A stretch of DNA of 64,000 nucleotides from Lachnospiraceae bacterium (GTDB lineage: Bacteria > Bacillota > Clostridia > Lachnospirales > Lachnospiraceae). The DNA lies in NCBI GenBank assembly GCA_910573755.1, contig CAJTBO010000009.1:1-64000 (forward strand), read 5' to 3'. Below, in pieces: positions 46,701-53,974 of this stretch; the first letter of the stretch is position 1; the number at the start of each line of letters is the position of its first letter. The notes below the pieces were generated by a model. The model worked only from the letters and a program-made list of their open reading frames with translations. It did not search any database and had not been told where the DNA came from. The position numbers were made by a program, and so were the translations under genes.

Positions 46701-46940
46701 CCATTCCTTATCCGTAAACTGATAGTTATTGAGTATTTCTAACTGTCTGCGGAGATTGGCAATGAGTGCATCGGCGTTGTGAATGGTCACATACTCATAG
46801 CCCTGTTCGCCCAGCATTTTGATAAATGCCGCTTCCAGAGCCGCTTCACTCTGGTAAGCATCATAGCGTTTGGTTTGTGGCGCATATTCGGTTACAACCG
46901 TACTTTCATTGGTTGAAAGTACGATATGGTAGGTACTCAT
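43758..46940 (-). CDS. hsdR: Type I restriction enzyme, R (endonuclease/translocase) subunit
   Basis: 1,060 residues. The N-terminal PD-(D/E)XK nuclease shows Asp151 and Glu165-x-Lys167 ('DVTILVNG', 'VHVELKRRG'). The SF2 motor has Walker A 'TGSGKT' (325-330), the DEAD-like box 'DECH' (424-427) and a 'FGFTGTPI' motif. A helical C-terminal domain ends with a Lys/Gly-rich 'GGGGSRDKKKQ' patch. It cuts unmethylated DNA after translocation when joined to HsdM and HsdS. The gene is complete and tightly packed between the HEPN-like and DUF3800 genes. Confidence 0.95.
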   Translation of the reverse strand: MSTYHIVLSTNESTVVTEYAPQTKRYDAYQSEAALEAAFIKMLGEQGYEYVTIHNADALIANLRRQLEILNNYQFTDKEWDSFFRSKIANSNEGIVEKTRKIQEDYVQNLTREDGTTMNISLIDKKNIHNNRLQVINQYEESAGTHDTRYDVTILVNGLPLVHVELKRRGVAIKEAFNQINRYQRDSFWAGCGLYEYVQIFVISNGTFTKYYSNTTRASHIKESENSSKKHSKKTSNSFEFTSYWADGNNKVIPDLVDFTKTFFAKHTILNILTKYCVFTSEELLLVMRPYQIVATERILNRIEVSTNYKKTGTIEAGGYIWHTTGSGKTLTSFKTAQLATGLPYIEKVLFVVDRKDLDYQTIKEYDRFEKGAANGNKSTAILQRQLGDSTSRIIVTTIQKLDVFITKNPSHPIRNKHIVLVFDECHRSQFGDMHTRIVGGQIKKGEKTIKVDKYFKDYHIFGFTGTPIFAVNAGTGGNPDLRTTEQAFGAKLHTYTIVDAINDGNVLPFRIDYINTVKQKNGKQDKQVAAIDTEEALSSPERITEVVKYILEHFDQKTMRNSYYSLKGQRINGFNSMFAVSSIPVCKKYYLELKKQIAEQHRDLTIATIFSFAPNEADSADGILDDESFDTDDLDQSSRDFLDRAIKDYNKIFKTNFDTSSKGFQDYYKDLSDKVKKREVDLLIVVNMFLTGFDATTLNTLWVDKNLKMHGLIQAFSRTNRILNSVKSFGNIVCFRDLEEATNDAIALFGDKEANGIVLLKSYEDYYYGCVDDKGREQKGYEERIAELLQKYPLGQPIVGEQNKKDFIVLFGNILRLRNILAAFDRFAGNEILSPIDFQDYTGTYHDVYEEIKPKPGSKDSIMDDVVFEMELVKQVEVNIDYILMLVGKYHDGNCEDKEILVAIDKAIKSSLQLRSKKELIENFITTINTSTNVNTDWQRFVREQRETDIQILITEEKLKSEETRKFVENAFRDGVLKTTGTDVDRLMPPVSRFGGGGSRDKKKQTVIEKLKGFFEKYFGLISPEVSKEPDKVTYLYDTEPTLSMVAEELVHYGMKKDN

Positions 46941-46944
46941 AATA

Positions 46945-47451
46945 TCACCTCAATTCTTCATCTTTTCCGTTTTCTCTAACTAACGATTCATAAACAAATT
47001 TTAGAATATGCGCAAACGCAAACAAGAACACGGGATTCGCCGACATTGCTTTTGCTTCGCACATGTATCTATACTCAGGAAATGCTTGATCTTGTTCTTT
47101 TAGGCATAAGTAAAATTCTTTTTCCCTATTTTTTATACCAATATTTTTAGATATATATTCCTGCTCATTCTCGGGCAATTTTTCAAACAGTCCCTTTAAT
47201 CCATGCGTCTTTGAGAAATCCACGCCAAAGCCATATAATATTGCTTTCAAAAATAACTCACATGAAAATGCTACATTTGCTAATGCTACAGGCATCCAAT
47301 TTGAATTTTTTATTGTAAAACAAGATACCTCGAAATACTGAGTAGCTAATTTATAAAAGCTTTGTCTCAAAAATTCTTGGTCTTTTTTACGATCAAACTT
47401 TCTGGTTTTTGATAAATCAAAAGACGCAAAACCTTCGTCGCTTTTTATCAT
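46945..47451 (-). CDS. HEPN-like protein inside the restriction operon
   Basis: 168 residues, mostly helical. 'ANVAFSCELFLKAILYGFGV' followed by 'KTHGLKGLFEKLPENEQEYI' is the usual signature of a HEPN domain (helix with Glu-Leu-x-Leu-Lys, then 'H.L..L...LP'). The canonical R-x4-6-H RNase motif is not visible; 'YRYMCEAK' near residue 128 is the nearest match and lacks the His. Its stop is 4 bp before hsdR and its start overlaps the half-hsdS stop (ATGA). HEPN proteins in defence loci are often RNases; here it could be an effector or a non-catalytic partner. Confidence 0.6.
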   Translation of the reverse strand: MIKSDEGFASFDLSKTRKFDRKKDQEFLRQSFYKLATQYFEVSCFTIKNSNWMPVALANVAFSCELFLKAILYGFGVDFSKTHGLKGLFEKLPENEQEYISKNIGIKNREKEFYLCLKEQDQAFPEYRYMCEAKAMSANPVFLFAFAHILKFVYESLVRENGKDEELR

Positions 47452-48026
47452 ATATTCTCTCCCCTAAATGACAGCAGCTTATCACGATAGTATTCGTATT
47501 GCTTAGTCCTCGCTTCAATCTCTGCTGGTAAGCCGGAAGAAATGTCATTGCAGAGGGCATCGAAGCGGTCAAGTATGCCTACAATATGCTCTTGTTCCTT
47601 GATAGCAGGAAGCGGAATAGGTATTGTGTTAAGGTTCTTCTGGTTCAGCTTCGGTTGTGCCCCACCAGAAATAAATTGTGAAAGGTCGATAGAGTTCAAG
47701 TAGAACTCGACATATCTTCTCGTTGCATAACAGTCTAACTTCAAAACATGAGCATGGTTATTTACCCAATTCTTGCCCGATATAGAGAACGCAATAGGTG
47801 TGCTTCGTGCCACCAGATTGTTACCATCCTCGGAAACAAGCAGATAATCGCCATCAAAGATATAGCCGTTCACATAATCTACAATGCCGGATGCCCCATA
47901 GTAAGGGTACTCGCCAGCTTCACGATTGCCACTTGTGATAGGCTTTCTCTTGCTATCATGGTTTTCAGAAATCATGTTCAGCGTAACAGAAACAAAACCA
48001 AAAACATATTGACAAAGGACAATCAA
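47448..48026 (-). CDS. hsdS: Half-length HsdS (single target-recognition domain)
   Basis: About 192 residues. One target-recognition domain ('SENHDSKRKPITSGNREAGE', 'YPYYGASGIVDYVNGYIF', 'NNHAHVLKLDCYATRRYVEF') is followed by one conserved helical repeat ('ILDRFDALCNDISSGLPAEI', 'KQYEYYRDKLLSF'). The start is uncertain; a TTG at 48026 with no clear site opens the frame and several residues upstream of the domain look unnatural. It follows the full hsdS by 4 bp. A dimer of half-subunits could replace the full S, or it may be a reserve specificity cassette. Confidence 0.75.
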   Translation of the reverse strand: MIVLCQYVFGFVSVTLNMISENHDSKRKPITSGNREAGEYPYYGASGIVDYVNGYIFDGDYLLVSEDGNNLVARSTPIAFSISGKNWVNNHAHVLKLDCYATRRYVEFYLNSIDLSQFISGGAQPKLNQKNLNTIPIPLPAIKEQEHIVGILDRFDALCNDISSGLPAEIEARTKQYEYYRDKLLSFRGENI

Positions 48027-48030
48027 GCCA

Positions 48031-49242
48031 TTAAGCTCGTCTGTCTGTCAAGATTATCTTGCCAGTTGCAGCATAAGTCAAGAGAGCATCACGATAGAAT
48101 TTGTATTGCTTCTGTCTTGCTTCAATCTCCGCAGGCAGTCCGATTTTGAGGTCAGAGCAGATAGCATCGAAGTTATCCAGAACATACACAAGGCGTTTCT
48201 GAACATCAAGTGCCGGAACAGGAATTTCAAGAGACAGTACCAGAGACGAGTTCAGGTCGCCTCTTGCTCCTTGTTTTCTGCTAATGAGTTCATCATACTT
48301 GTTGTAAATGCAGTAGTAGATGTATCTATACAAGGCTTTGCTCTCATCAATCTCCAAATTCAGACAATGCTGATTGGTGGTTGCTTTTATCTTGTTAATA
48401 GCACATCTTCCTGCGGTAGCACCAGAAATCGCAACAATCACGCAATTCTCCGGTATCCATTTTACTGCGGTCTCTGCAACTGCTTTTTCAGTTATATAGC
48501 TATCCACTTCAGTAATTTCATTAAAGCGAACATCCTGCGTCCTTATCCACGGAATAGTGCCATTCTCATAGTAGTCAGAATTTCCTTTAGTAGGAGTAGA
48601 GCCGGAACAGCTCTTTTTGACAACAGTACGGAGCTGGACGATGGGAATATCCACACCATTGAAGGTCAGTAGCTTATTCCTATAATAATTATATTGTTTT
48701 TGTCTTGCTGTAAGCTCCGCTGTAAGCTCCGCTGTAAGCTCCGTGAAATTGTCCAGAATACGGACAATTTCACTCTGCACTTCCATTGGAGGGATGGGAA
48801 CTAAGCGTTTATTCATGCTTGCCATCGAAACATGGGGCATTGTAGATTTTGTTAATGACTTTGATATATCATCTATGTCTTTCGCCAAAAAGTAATACAA
48901 GAACCTCTTATTCAACACCGTTTCGTCAAACACGAGTTTCCAAATATGATAATGGAAAATCACCGTTTCGCCAGACCAAATTTGCGGACCGAGTGTTGCT
49001 GCCCATGTATATAACAAATCTCCGTTTTCACAGTATTTATCCTCATCCAATTCTAAATCAGAATAGTACCACTTATCATTCGTATAAAAGTTCCCCACTC
49101 GAAGAACCTTGTATTTTCCCTCATCAAGTAATTCTGCTTGTTTGTACGCTCGACCATTAAGGAAGCGAACAACCTCGCCTAAAGGCTTGAAAGACACACC
49201 TTGAGGGCAGAAATTTTCAATCAACAAATCCAATTTACTCAT
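48031..49242 (-). CDS. hsdS: Type I restriction enzyme, S (specificity) subunit
   Basis: 403 residues with two target-recognition domains (about 10-155 and about 200-355) and two conserved helical repeats ('KQYNYYRNKLLTF' at about 182 and 'KQYKFYRDALLTY' near the end). Between the first domain and its helix there are three units of Thr-x-Glu-Leu ('TELTAELTAELTARQ', about 167-181). In EcoR124I and its relatives the number of TAEL units sets the length of the non-specific DNA spacer. The start overlaps the upstream 71-residue gene by 8 bp. Confidence 0.93.
   Translation of the reverse strand: MSKLDLLIENFCPQGVSFKPLGEVVRFLNGRAYKQAELLDEGKYKVLRVGNFYTNDKWYYSDLELDEDKYCENGDLLYTWAATLGPQIWSGETVIFHYHIWKLVFDETVLNKRFLYYFLAKDIDDISKSLTKSTMPHVSMASMNKRLVPIPPMEVQSEIVRILDNFTELTAELTAELTARQKQYNYYRNKLLTFNGVDIPIVQLRTVVKKSCSGSTPTKGNSDYYENGTIPWIRTQDVRFNEITEVDSYITEKAVAETAVKWIPENCVIVAISGATAGRCAINKIKATTNQHCLNLEIDESKALYRYIYYCIYNKYDELISRKQGARGDLNSSLVLSLEIPVPALDVQKRLVYVLDNFDAICSDLKIGLPAEIEARQKQYKFYRDALLTYAATGKIILTDRRA
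48707..48742. repeat. Three tandem 12-bp repeats in hsdS (TAEL spacer repeats)
   Basis: The unit gctgtaagctcc occurs three times without interruption. On the coding strand each unit encodes Glu-Leu-Thr-Ala. Gain or loss of one unit by slippage keeps the frame and would change the recognised sequence. Confidence 0.9.
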
Positions 49243-49450
49243 TTTTCTCCCCCTTTAATTTGAGATATTGTTTCTTCCATGCTCGTGATGGTTTCTTACA
49301 GATACAATCTTTAGAAGCAAAAGCGCATACATCTGATAAACTATTATTAGCACAAATATCAGGATTGTTCTGCCTGCATCCGTAGGTTTGGGTTTCTGTA
49401 TCTAATTCATTGAGAGGCGCAGAAAACGGTATTTTCAAGTTACTATTCAT
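49235..49450 (-). CDS. 71-residue Cys-rich protein between hsdM and hsdS
   Basis: 71 residues with Cys in 'YGCRQNNPDICANN', 'DVCAFASKDCICKKPSR' and a basic end 'AWKKQYLKLKGE'. Five Cys within 30 residues suggest a small zinc- or iron-binding fold. It overlaps hsdM by 4 bp (ATGA) and hsdS by 8 bp, so it is built into the operon rather than a chance frame. I do not recognise the family. It might regulate or assemble the methyltransferase. Confidence 0.6.
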   Translation of the reverse strand: MNSNLKIPFSAPLNELDTETQTYGCRQNNPDICANNSLSDVCAFASKDCICKKPSRAWKKQYLKLKGEKNE

Positions 49451-51015
49451 TGTGCCACCTCGATTTCTGCGATAATCTTCGCTATTTCCTCACGGAGAAT
49501 CTGTTCACGGGCTACGATTTCTTCAATCTCTGCATTGAGTTTCACAATATCGATAACTTCTCTCGTATCCTCCTGCTCAACATAGGTACTGACAGATAGA
49601 TTGTAGTCCTGCGCTTTGATCTCGTCATAGTTGGCAAGGTGGGAAAAGTGTTGCGTACCGTTTCGGGAAACAAATTCGTCCACGATATGAGCGATATTTT
49701 CCTCGGTCAAGCGGTTGTTGTTTGTTACCTTGACAAACTCGTTGGAAGCATCAATAAACAGGGTCTTGTTGTCGGACTTGCTGCGCTTCAGAACCATGAT
49801 GCAGGTCGCAATGGAAGTTCCGAAGAACAGGTTGCTCGGCAACTGAATGATGCAGTCAATGAAGTTGTTGTCAATCAAATACTGACGAATTTTCTTTTCA
49901 GCTCCACCACGGTACATGATACCGGGGAAGCAAACGATAGCCGCTGTTCCGTTGGTAGCAAGCCACGCCAGAGAGTGCATGATAAAAGCAAGGTCAGCCT
50001 TGGACTTCGGCGCAAGCACTCCGGCAGGGGAAAAACGGGGGTCATTTATCAGAACAGGGTTGTCATCGCCCTCCCACTTGATAGAGTAAGGGGGATTTGA
50101 AACAATAACCTCAAACGGTTCATCATCCCAATGCTGCGGAGACAGCAGGGTGTCCTCGTGGGCAATATCAAACTTGTCAAAGTCAATGTCATGCAGGAAC
50201 ATATTGATACGGCAAAGGTTGTATGTAGTCAGATTGATTTCCTGTCCATAGAAACCTTGACGCACATTCTCTTTACCGAGGATTTTTGCCGCTTTCAGAA
50301 GCAGAGAACCAGAACCGCAAGCAGGGTCATAAACCTTGTTGACCTCTGTTTTCCCAGCAACAGCCATGCGGGTCAGAAGCTCGGAAACCTCTTGGGGAGT
50401 GAAGAACTCACCGCCGCTTTTTCCGGCGTTGGATGCGTACATACTCATAAGGTATTCGTAAGCATCACCGAAAGCGTCAATAGAATTGTCCTTGTAGTTG
50501 CCCAAGCCCATGTTTGCCACGCCCTCGATCAGCTTCACGAGGTTCGCATTACGTTTGGCAACGGTAGCCCCCAGCTTGTTGCTGTTGACATCAATATCAT
50601 CAAACAATCCCGCAAAATTATCTTCGCTTTCGCTGCCCTTTGCTGATTCCTCAATGTGGTTAAAGGCAGCTTCCAAGGTCATGTTCAAATTTTCGTCATT
50701 TGCGGCTTTTTTTCTGACATTGCAGAAAAGCTCGCTGGGCAGAATGAAGAATCCCTTAGTTTTAACCAAGTCCTCACGAGCCTGTTCAGCATTTTCATCG
50801 GACAACTATGCATAATCAAAGTCCACTTCTCCGGCTTCAATCTCGCCCTCATTGATGTAATTTGTTAGGTTTTCAGATATATAGCGATAGAACATCATAC
50901 CCAGCACATAGGACTTGAAATCCCATCCGTCCACGCTTCCACGCAGTTCATCAGCAATCGCCCATATCACCCGATGGAGTTCATCACGCTCTTGTTCTTT
51001 TCTAATATCAGCCAT
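49447..51015 (-). pseudogene. hsdM: Type I methyltransferase M subunit gene split by an in-frame UAG
   Basis: The start at 51015 has AAGGAGA at 7 nt. Codons 1-69 encode the HsdM N-terminal domain ('RDELHRVIWAIADELRGSVD', 'FYRYISENLTNYINEG'). Codon 70 is TAG (50806-50808), and the same frame continues 'LSDENAEQAREDLVKTKGFF' for 452 codons with the SAM motif 'DPACGSGSLLLKAA' and the catalytic 'NPPY' ('VSNPPYSIKW'). Only one base separates TAG from AAG or similar sense codons. A TTG immediately after the stop could restart translation. If the stop is real and not bypassed, host DNA is not protected by this system and the complex is inactive. Confidence 0.85.
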
Positions 51016-51232
51016 TTTCTTTCTCCTTTTCATCGGGAATAAAATCCAGAATATCATCTACCTTGCAACCAAGAGCAAGACATATCTTTTCGATACTATC
51101 CAAAGATACATACTGGTCACGCCTTAGTCGGGTTAGAATATTAGCACTAAATCCAGCTTTCTCCGTCAATTCGGCGGTCGGAATGCCCCGGTCTATCAGC
51201 AAGTGAAATAGTTTTTTATATGTTACAGCCAT
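51008..51232 (-). CDS. XRE-family regulator leading the restriction operon
   Basis: 74 residues: HTH 'DRGIPTAELTEKAGFSANIL' and 'RLRRDQYVSLDSIEKICLAL', ending in an acidic tail. The ATG at 51232 has AAGGAGG; it overlaps the hsdM start by 8 bp. It is placed like a controller protein that times restriction genes. A palindrome over its promoter suggests autoregulation. Upstream, at about 51335-51371, an imperfect hairpin with a T tract on the minus strand may end transcription from the broken HTH gene at 51.5 kb. Confidence 0.85.
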   Translation of the reverse strand: MAVTYKKLFHLLIDRGIPTAELTEKAGFSANILTRLRRDQYVSLDSIEKICLALGCKVDDILDFIPDEKEKENG

Positions 51233-51261
51233 ATAGTCCTCCTTGCCATGATAATCACTCA

Positions 51262-51294
51262 TGATATTATATCACGAAAATGTGAAAATTTCAA
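51262..51294 (-). promoter_or_regulatory. Promoter and operator of the restriction operon
   Basis: On the minus strand TTGAAA (51294-51289), 17 bp, TATAAT (51271-51266). A perfect 13-bp palindrome TGATAT-t-ATATCA (51262-51274) covers the -10 box, a likely site for the XRE protein. Confidence 0.8.
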
Positions 51295-51426
51295 TTCATC
51301 GTTATAGATATTTGTATAGGAATAGTGTAAGAAAAAGCCTGATGCAGTAGTTATTACTTACATCAAGCCTTTATCTCTTTTGCAGTTCTGTATAAGCGTA
51401 GGTTCGTCATATCTGATGTGGTATCT

Positions 51427-51564
51427 TTAACTATGGGATACTCCGGTTTCCCATTTGGAAACTGCCTGATTGGTAATCCCTAATAGCTCGGCAAGCTGCA
51501 TTTGTGTCAGATTTTTTTCTTTTCTGCACTGTGCAATAAAGGCACCTATTCTTTTCTGATCCAT
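51427..51564 (-). pseudogene. Truncated XRE HTH gene
   Basis: 45 codons: 'QKRIGAFIAQCRKEKNLTQM', 'QLAELLGITNQAVSKWETGV' then a stop. It is a complete Cro/CI HTH cut immediately after the recognition helix, where orthologues continue with 'SxPD..LL..L'. The ribosome-binding site is weak. Remnant at the right side of the island. Confidence 0.65.
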
Positions 51565-51674
51565 ACAATAAATTGCTTTGCTATATTTGTGACCACAGTA
51601 TATCAAAAAGAGAATCTATTTAGAACATATTAAGCGTTGATTCAATACTAAACGCTTGGTTGAGCGTCACAAAT

Positions 51675-51815
51675 TCAGTTATTACCTGCCGGATCAGTAC
51701 ATTTTTCTTCATGTTCCAACTGTATCACATCTGAAATGTCACAATCTAAAGATTCACAAATTTTCGTCAGCGTTTCCATACTGATGTGATTTTCCTTCCC
51801 TCTTTTGATCACCTC
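51675..51815 (-). pseudogene. C-terminal half of another XRE HTH gene
   Basis: The minus strand reads 'RGKENHISMETLTKICESLD' and 'CDISDVIQLEHEEK', the second half of a Cro/CI HTH domain, to a stop at 51675. The N-terminal half is missing beyond about 51815. Confidence 0.6.
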
Positions 51816-52033
51816 TAATCAGTCATGAGCTGTAATTACCGAAGAGACGGACGCTATGATAGCGGCACCGGCTTTTGCAGACTACTGTGCATCAAAAGAG
51901 ACACAGACGATCCGGGTACAGTCTCAGGGAGCAGTTTCCGGCTTTCCAGCGGAAAATGATCAGATGGACCTGTTCTCTTTATTGGTGTGCAGACGGGGGC
52001 ATGTGCCAGCGGGCATCTGAAGAAACTGTTGCA
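51816..52033 (+). other. Short protein-like remnant of unknown origin
   Basis: One plus-strand frame (about 51839-52021) reads 'TEETDAMIAAPAFADYCASK' and 'SGFPAENDQMDLFSLLV' to a stop and looks like the end of a deleted gene. No start or family recognised. Confidence 0.35.
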
Positions 52034-52115
52034 AATTCCCCCATTTTTTTGCAGCTAAATCTGGACAATTCCCTCATTTTTTTGTAATGTGGAAGAGAAA
52101 TTCCCTCATTTTTTG
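52034..52115. repeat. Three direct repeats, 33 and 32 bp apart
   Basis: AATTCCC[C/T]CATTTTTTTG occurs at 52034-52051, 52067-52084 and (one T shorter) 52099-52115. Such spaced repeats occur in the ends of IS21-family elements as transposase sites; they could also be binding sites for the response regulator encoded 120 bp downstream. No IS21 istA or istB is present. Confidence 0.8.
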
Positions 52116-52232
52116 CGATGCGGATATTTTTTTGCGGATATGGCGAATACTGATCGCAGGAGGGAAAAGCATGAGGAAGAATACCGGAACTTCCGCTGAA
52201 AGGCAATTAGAATAAACGAAAGGAAAAACGGT

Positions 52233-52907
52233 ATGAAGATACTGATCATAGAAGATGATGCGGGATTAAACCGCGGGATTTCTTTTGCGCTGGAACAGGA
52301 AGGGTATGAGGCGGTTGGCGCATGGACCCTGCAGGAGGGATACCGGCTTTTTGAGAAGGAGCATCCGGAAGGCGTTATTCTGGATCTGAATCTGCCGGAC
52401 GGGGACGGCATTGCTTTTTGTAAAAAGATCCGGCAGGTTCCCGGGGGAGCGGATACGGCTGTTTTAATGCTGACGGCGCGGGATCTGGAAACGGATGAGA
52501 TCATGGGACTGACAAGCGGCGCCGACGATTATATGACAAAGCCCTTTTCCATAGCTGTTTTGAAAGTCAGGCTGCAGAATATCCTGCAGAGAAAAAGGAC
52601 GGATGCGGATGCGGGCAGAACGGTCGTATCGGGAGATATTGTGCTGGATCTGAAGTCTTTCCGCGCATCCTGCGGCGGGGAAGATATGGATCTGAGCATG
52701 ACGGAGTTCCGGCTCCTGCAATATTTTATGGAACATAAAAATCAGGCGCTTTTAAAAGAGCAGATCCTGCAGCACATCTGGGATGAGGGCGGAAATTATG
52801 TGGAAGAAAATACGCTTTCCGTCAATGTCAGCCGTCTGCGCAAAAAGCTTGGCAGAGACCATATCCGCACGATTCAGGGGATCGGTTATCTGTGGGAGGA
52901 AGGCTGA
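52233..52907 (+). CDS. OmpR/PhoB-family response regulator
   Basis: 224 residues. Receiver domain with Asp8/Asp9, phospho-Asp51 ('VILDLNLPDGDG') and 'YMTKPFS'. The winged-helix effector domain (about 130-224) ends 'VNVSRLRKKLGRDHIRTIQG'. It belongs to the branch paired with BceS-like kinases and ABC transporters that answer to cell-envelope antibiotics. The stop overlaps the kinase start (TGATG). Confidence 0.92.
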   Translation: MKILIIEDDAGLNRGISFALEQEGYEAVGAWTLQEGYRLFEKEHPEGVILDLNLPDGDGIAFCKKIRQVPGGADTAVLMLTARDLETDEIMGLTSGADDYMTKPFSIAVLKVRLQNILQRKRTDADAGRTVVSGDIVLDLKSFRASCGGEDMDLSMTEFRLLQYFMEHKNQALLKEQILQHIWDEGGNYVEENTLSVNVSRLRKKLGRDHIRTIQGIGYLWEEG

Positions 52908-53854
52908 TGAGCAAGGATATGATGATATGGATACTTGCAGGGGGCCTTCTCATCTGTCTTTTTGCGCTCTCTGCGGGCACGGCCTATTTTCTGAGCCAGT
53001 GGAAGAGAATGGATCATATTTTAGAGAGGTTTCAGCAGAGCATGGAAGAGGAGGAGGCGGGGCTGTCCTGTTATCCGGATGTGCTGGAGACCAGGGAGTC
53101 CCGGATCGTCAGCCAGTTGCAGCGCATTTTGACGTCGGCGCGGTTTCAGCAGGATCGGGCTGTGGGAGAGAAGGATCAGGTTATGAAACTGATCTCGGAT
53201 ATTTCCCACCAGCTCAAGACACCCCTTGCCAATATCATCATGAATACGGAACTGCTGCAGGATGCTTCTCTTGAGCAGGCGCGCAGGGAGGAGTTCCTTG
53301 CCCACACGAAAGAGCAGGCGGACAAGATGCAGTGGCTGATGGCGGATCTTTTAAAGGCTTCCCGGCTGGAAAACGGCATGATCCGCTTTGAGGCAGGATA
53401 TACCGGGATCAAGAAAACCATCGCCGGGGCCGTCGGGTCTGTCTACGCGCAGGCATCCGCCAAAAGGATCGAACTGATCACGGAGGAATTTCAGGATAGA
53501 AAACTGTATCATAACCCGAAGTGGACAGCGGAGGCAATGACGGATATTCTGGAAAATGCCGTGAAATATTCTCCTGCGGGAAGCAGTATAAAAATTACAC
53601 TTTCCAGACTGGATATTTATACAAAGATCACGATCGCTGATGAGGGCATCGGCATTCCGAAAAAGGAATTCAATCTGATCTTCCAGCGGTTTTACCGCGG
53701 AAAAGCGGTGGAACAGTATGAGGGGAGCGGTTTGGGGCTGTATCTGGCGCAGCTTATTTTAAAGTGCGAGAAGGGGTATATTACCGTGGCTTCCGAAGAG
53801 GGGGCGGGAAGCCGGTTTTCGCTGTTTTTACTGAATGAGACAAAACATATCTGA
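52907..53854 (+). CDS. Sensor histidine kinase
   Basis: 315 residues with one N-terminal helix (about 6-30) and almost no extracellular domain. His101 lies in 'DISHQLKTPLANII'; the N box is 'DILENAVKYS', G1 'ADEGIGIPKKEF', G2 'GSGLGLYLAQ'. Kinases lacking an outer sensor usually take their signal from an associated ABC permease, here encoded downstream. The ATG at 52907 follows GGAGGAAGG. Confidence 0.9.
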   Translation: MSKDMMIWILAGGLLICLFALSAGTAYFLSQWKRMDHILERFQQSMEEEEAGLSCYPDVLETRESRIVSQLQRILTSARFQQDRAVGEKDQVMKLISDISHQLKTPLANIIMNTELLQDASLEQARREEFLAHTKEQADKMQWLMADLLKASRLENGMIRFEAGYTGIKKTIAGAVGSVYAQASAKRIELITEEFQDRKLYHNPKWTAEAMTDILENAVKYSPAGSSIKITLSRLDIYTKITIADEGIGIPKKEFNLIFQRFYRGKAVEQYEGSGLGLYLAQLILKCEKGYITVASEEGAGSRFSLFLLNETKHI

Positions 53855-53937
53855 TCCGGACCGGGCGGCTGCGGCCCGGTTATGCCAGCAGCATTTCTGA
53901 CAAAATTGTCATATCTTTTCAGGTCTCCTGTCAGGAT

Positions 53938-53961
53938 ATTGTAAGATGTATCTGTTACAAT
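53938..53961 (+). promoter_or_regulatory. Palindrome before the ABC genes
   Basis: ATTGTAA (53938-53944) and TTACAAT (53955-53961) form a perfect 7-bp inverted repeat with a 10-bp spacer; the right arm includes a TACAAT -10-like box. Plausible binding site for the OmpR-type regulator. Confidence 0.5.
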
Positions 53962-53974
53962 AGAATAAAAACCA

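Noticed and set aside
45270-46742. 490-codon plus-strand frame across hsdR
   Set aside because: Antisense to a complete gene with all motifs; no ribosome-binding site.
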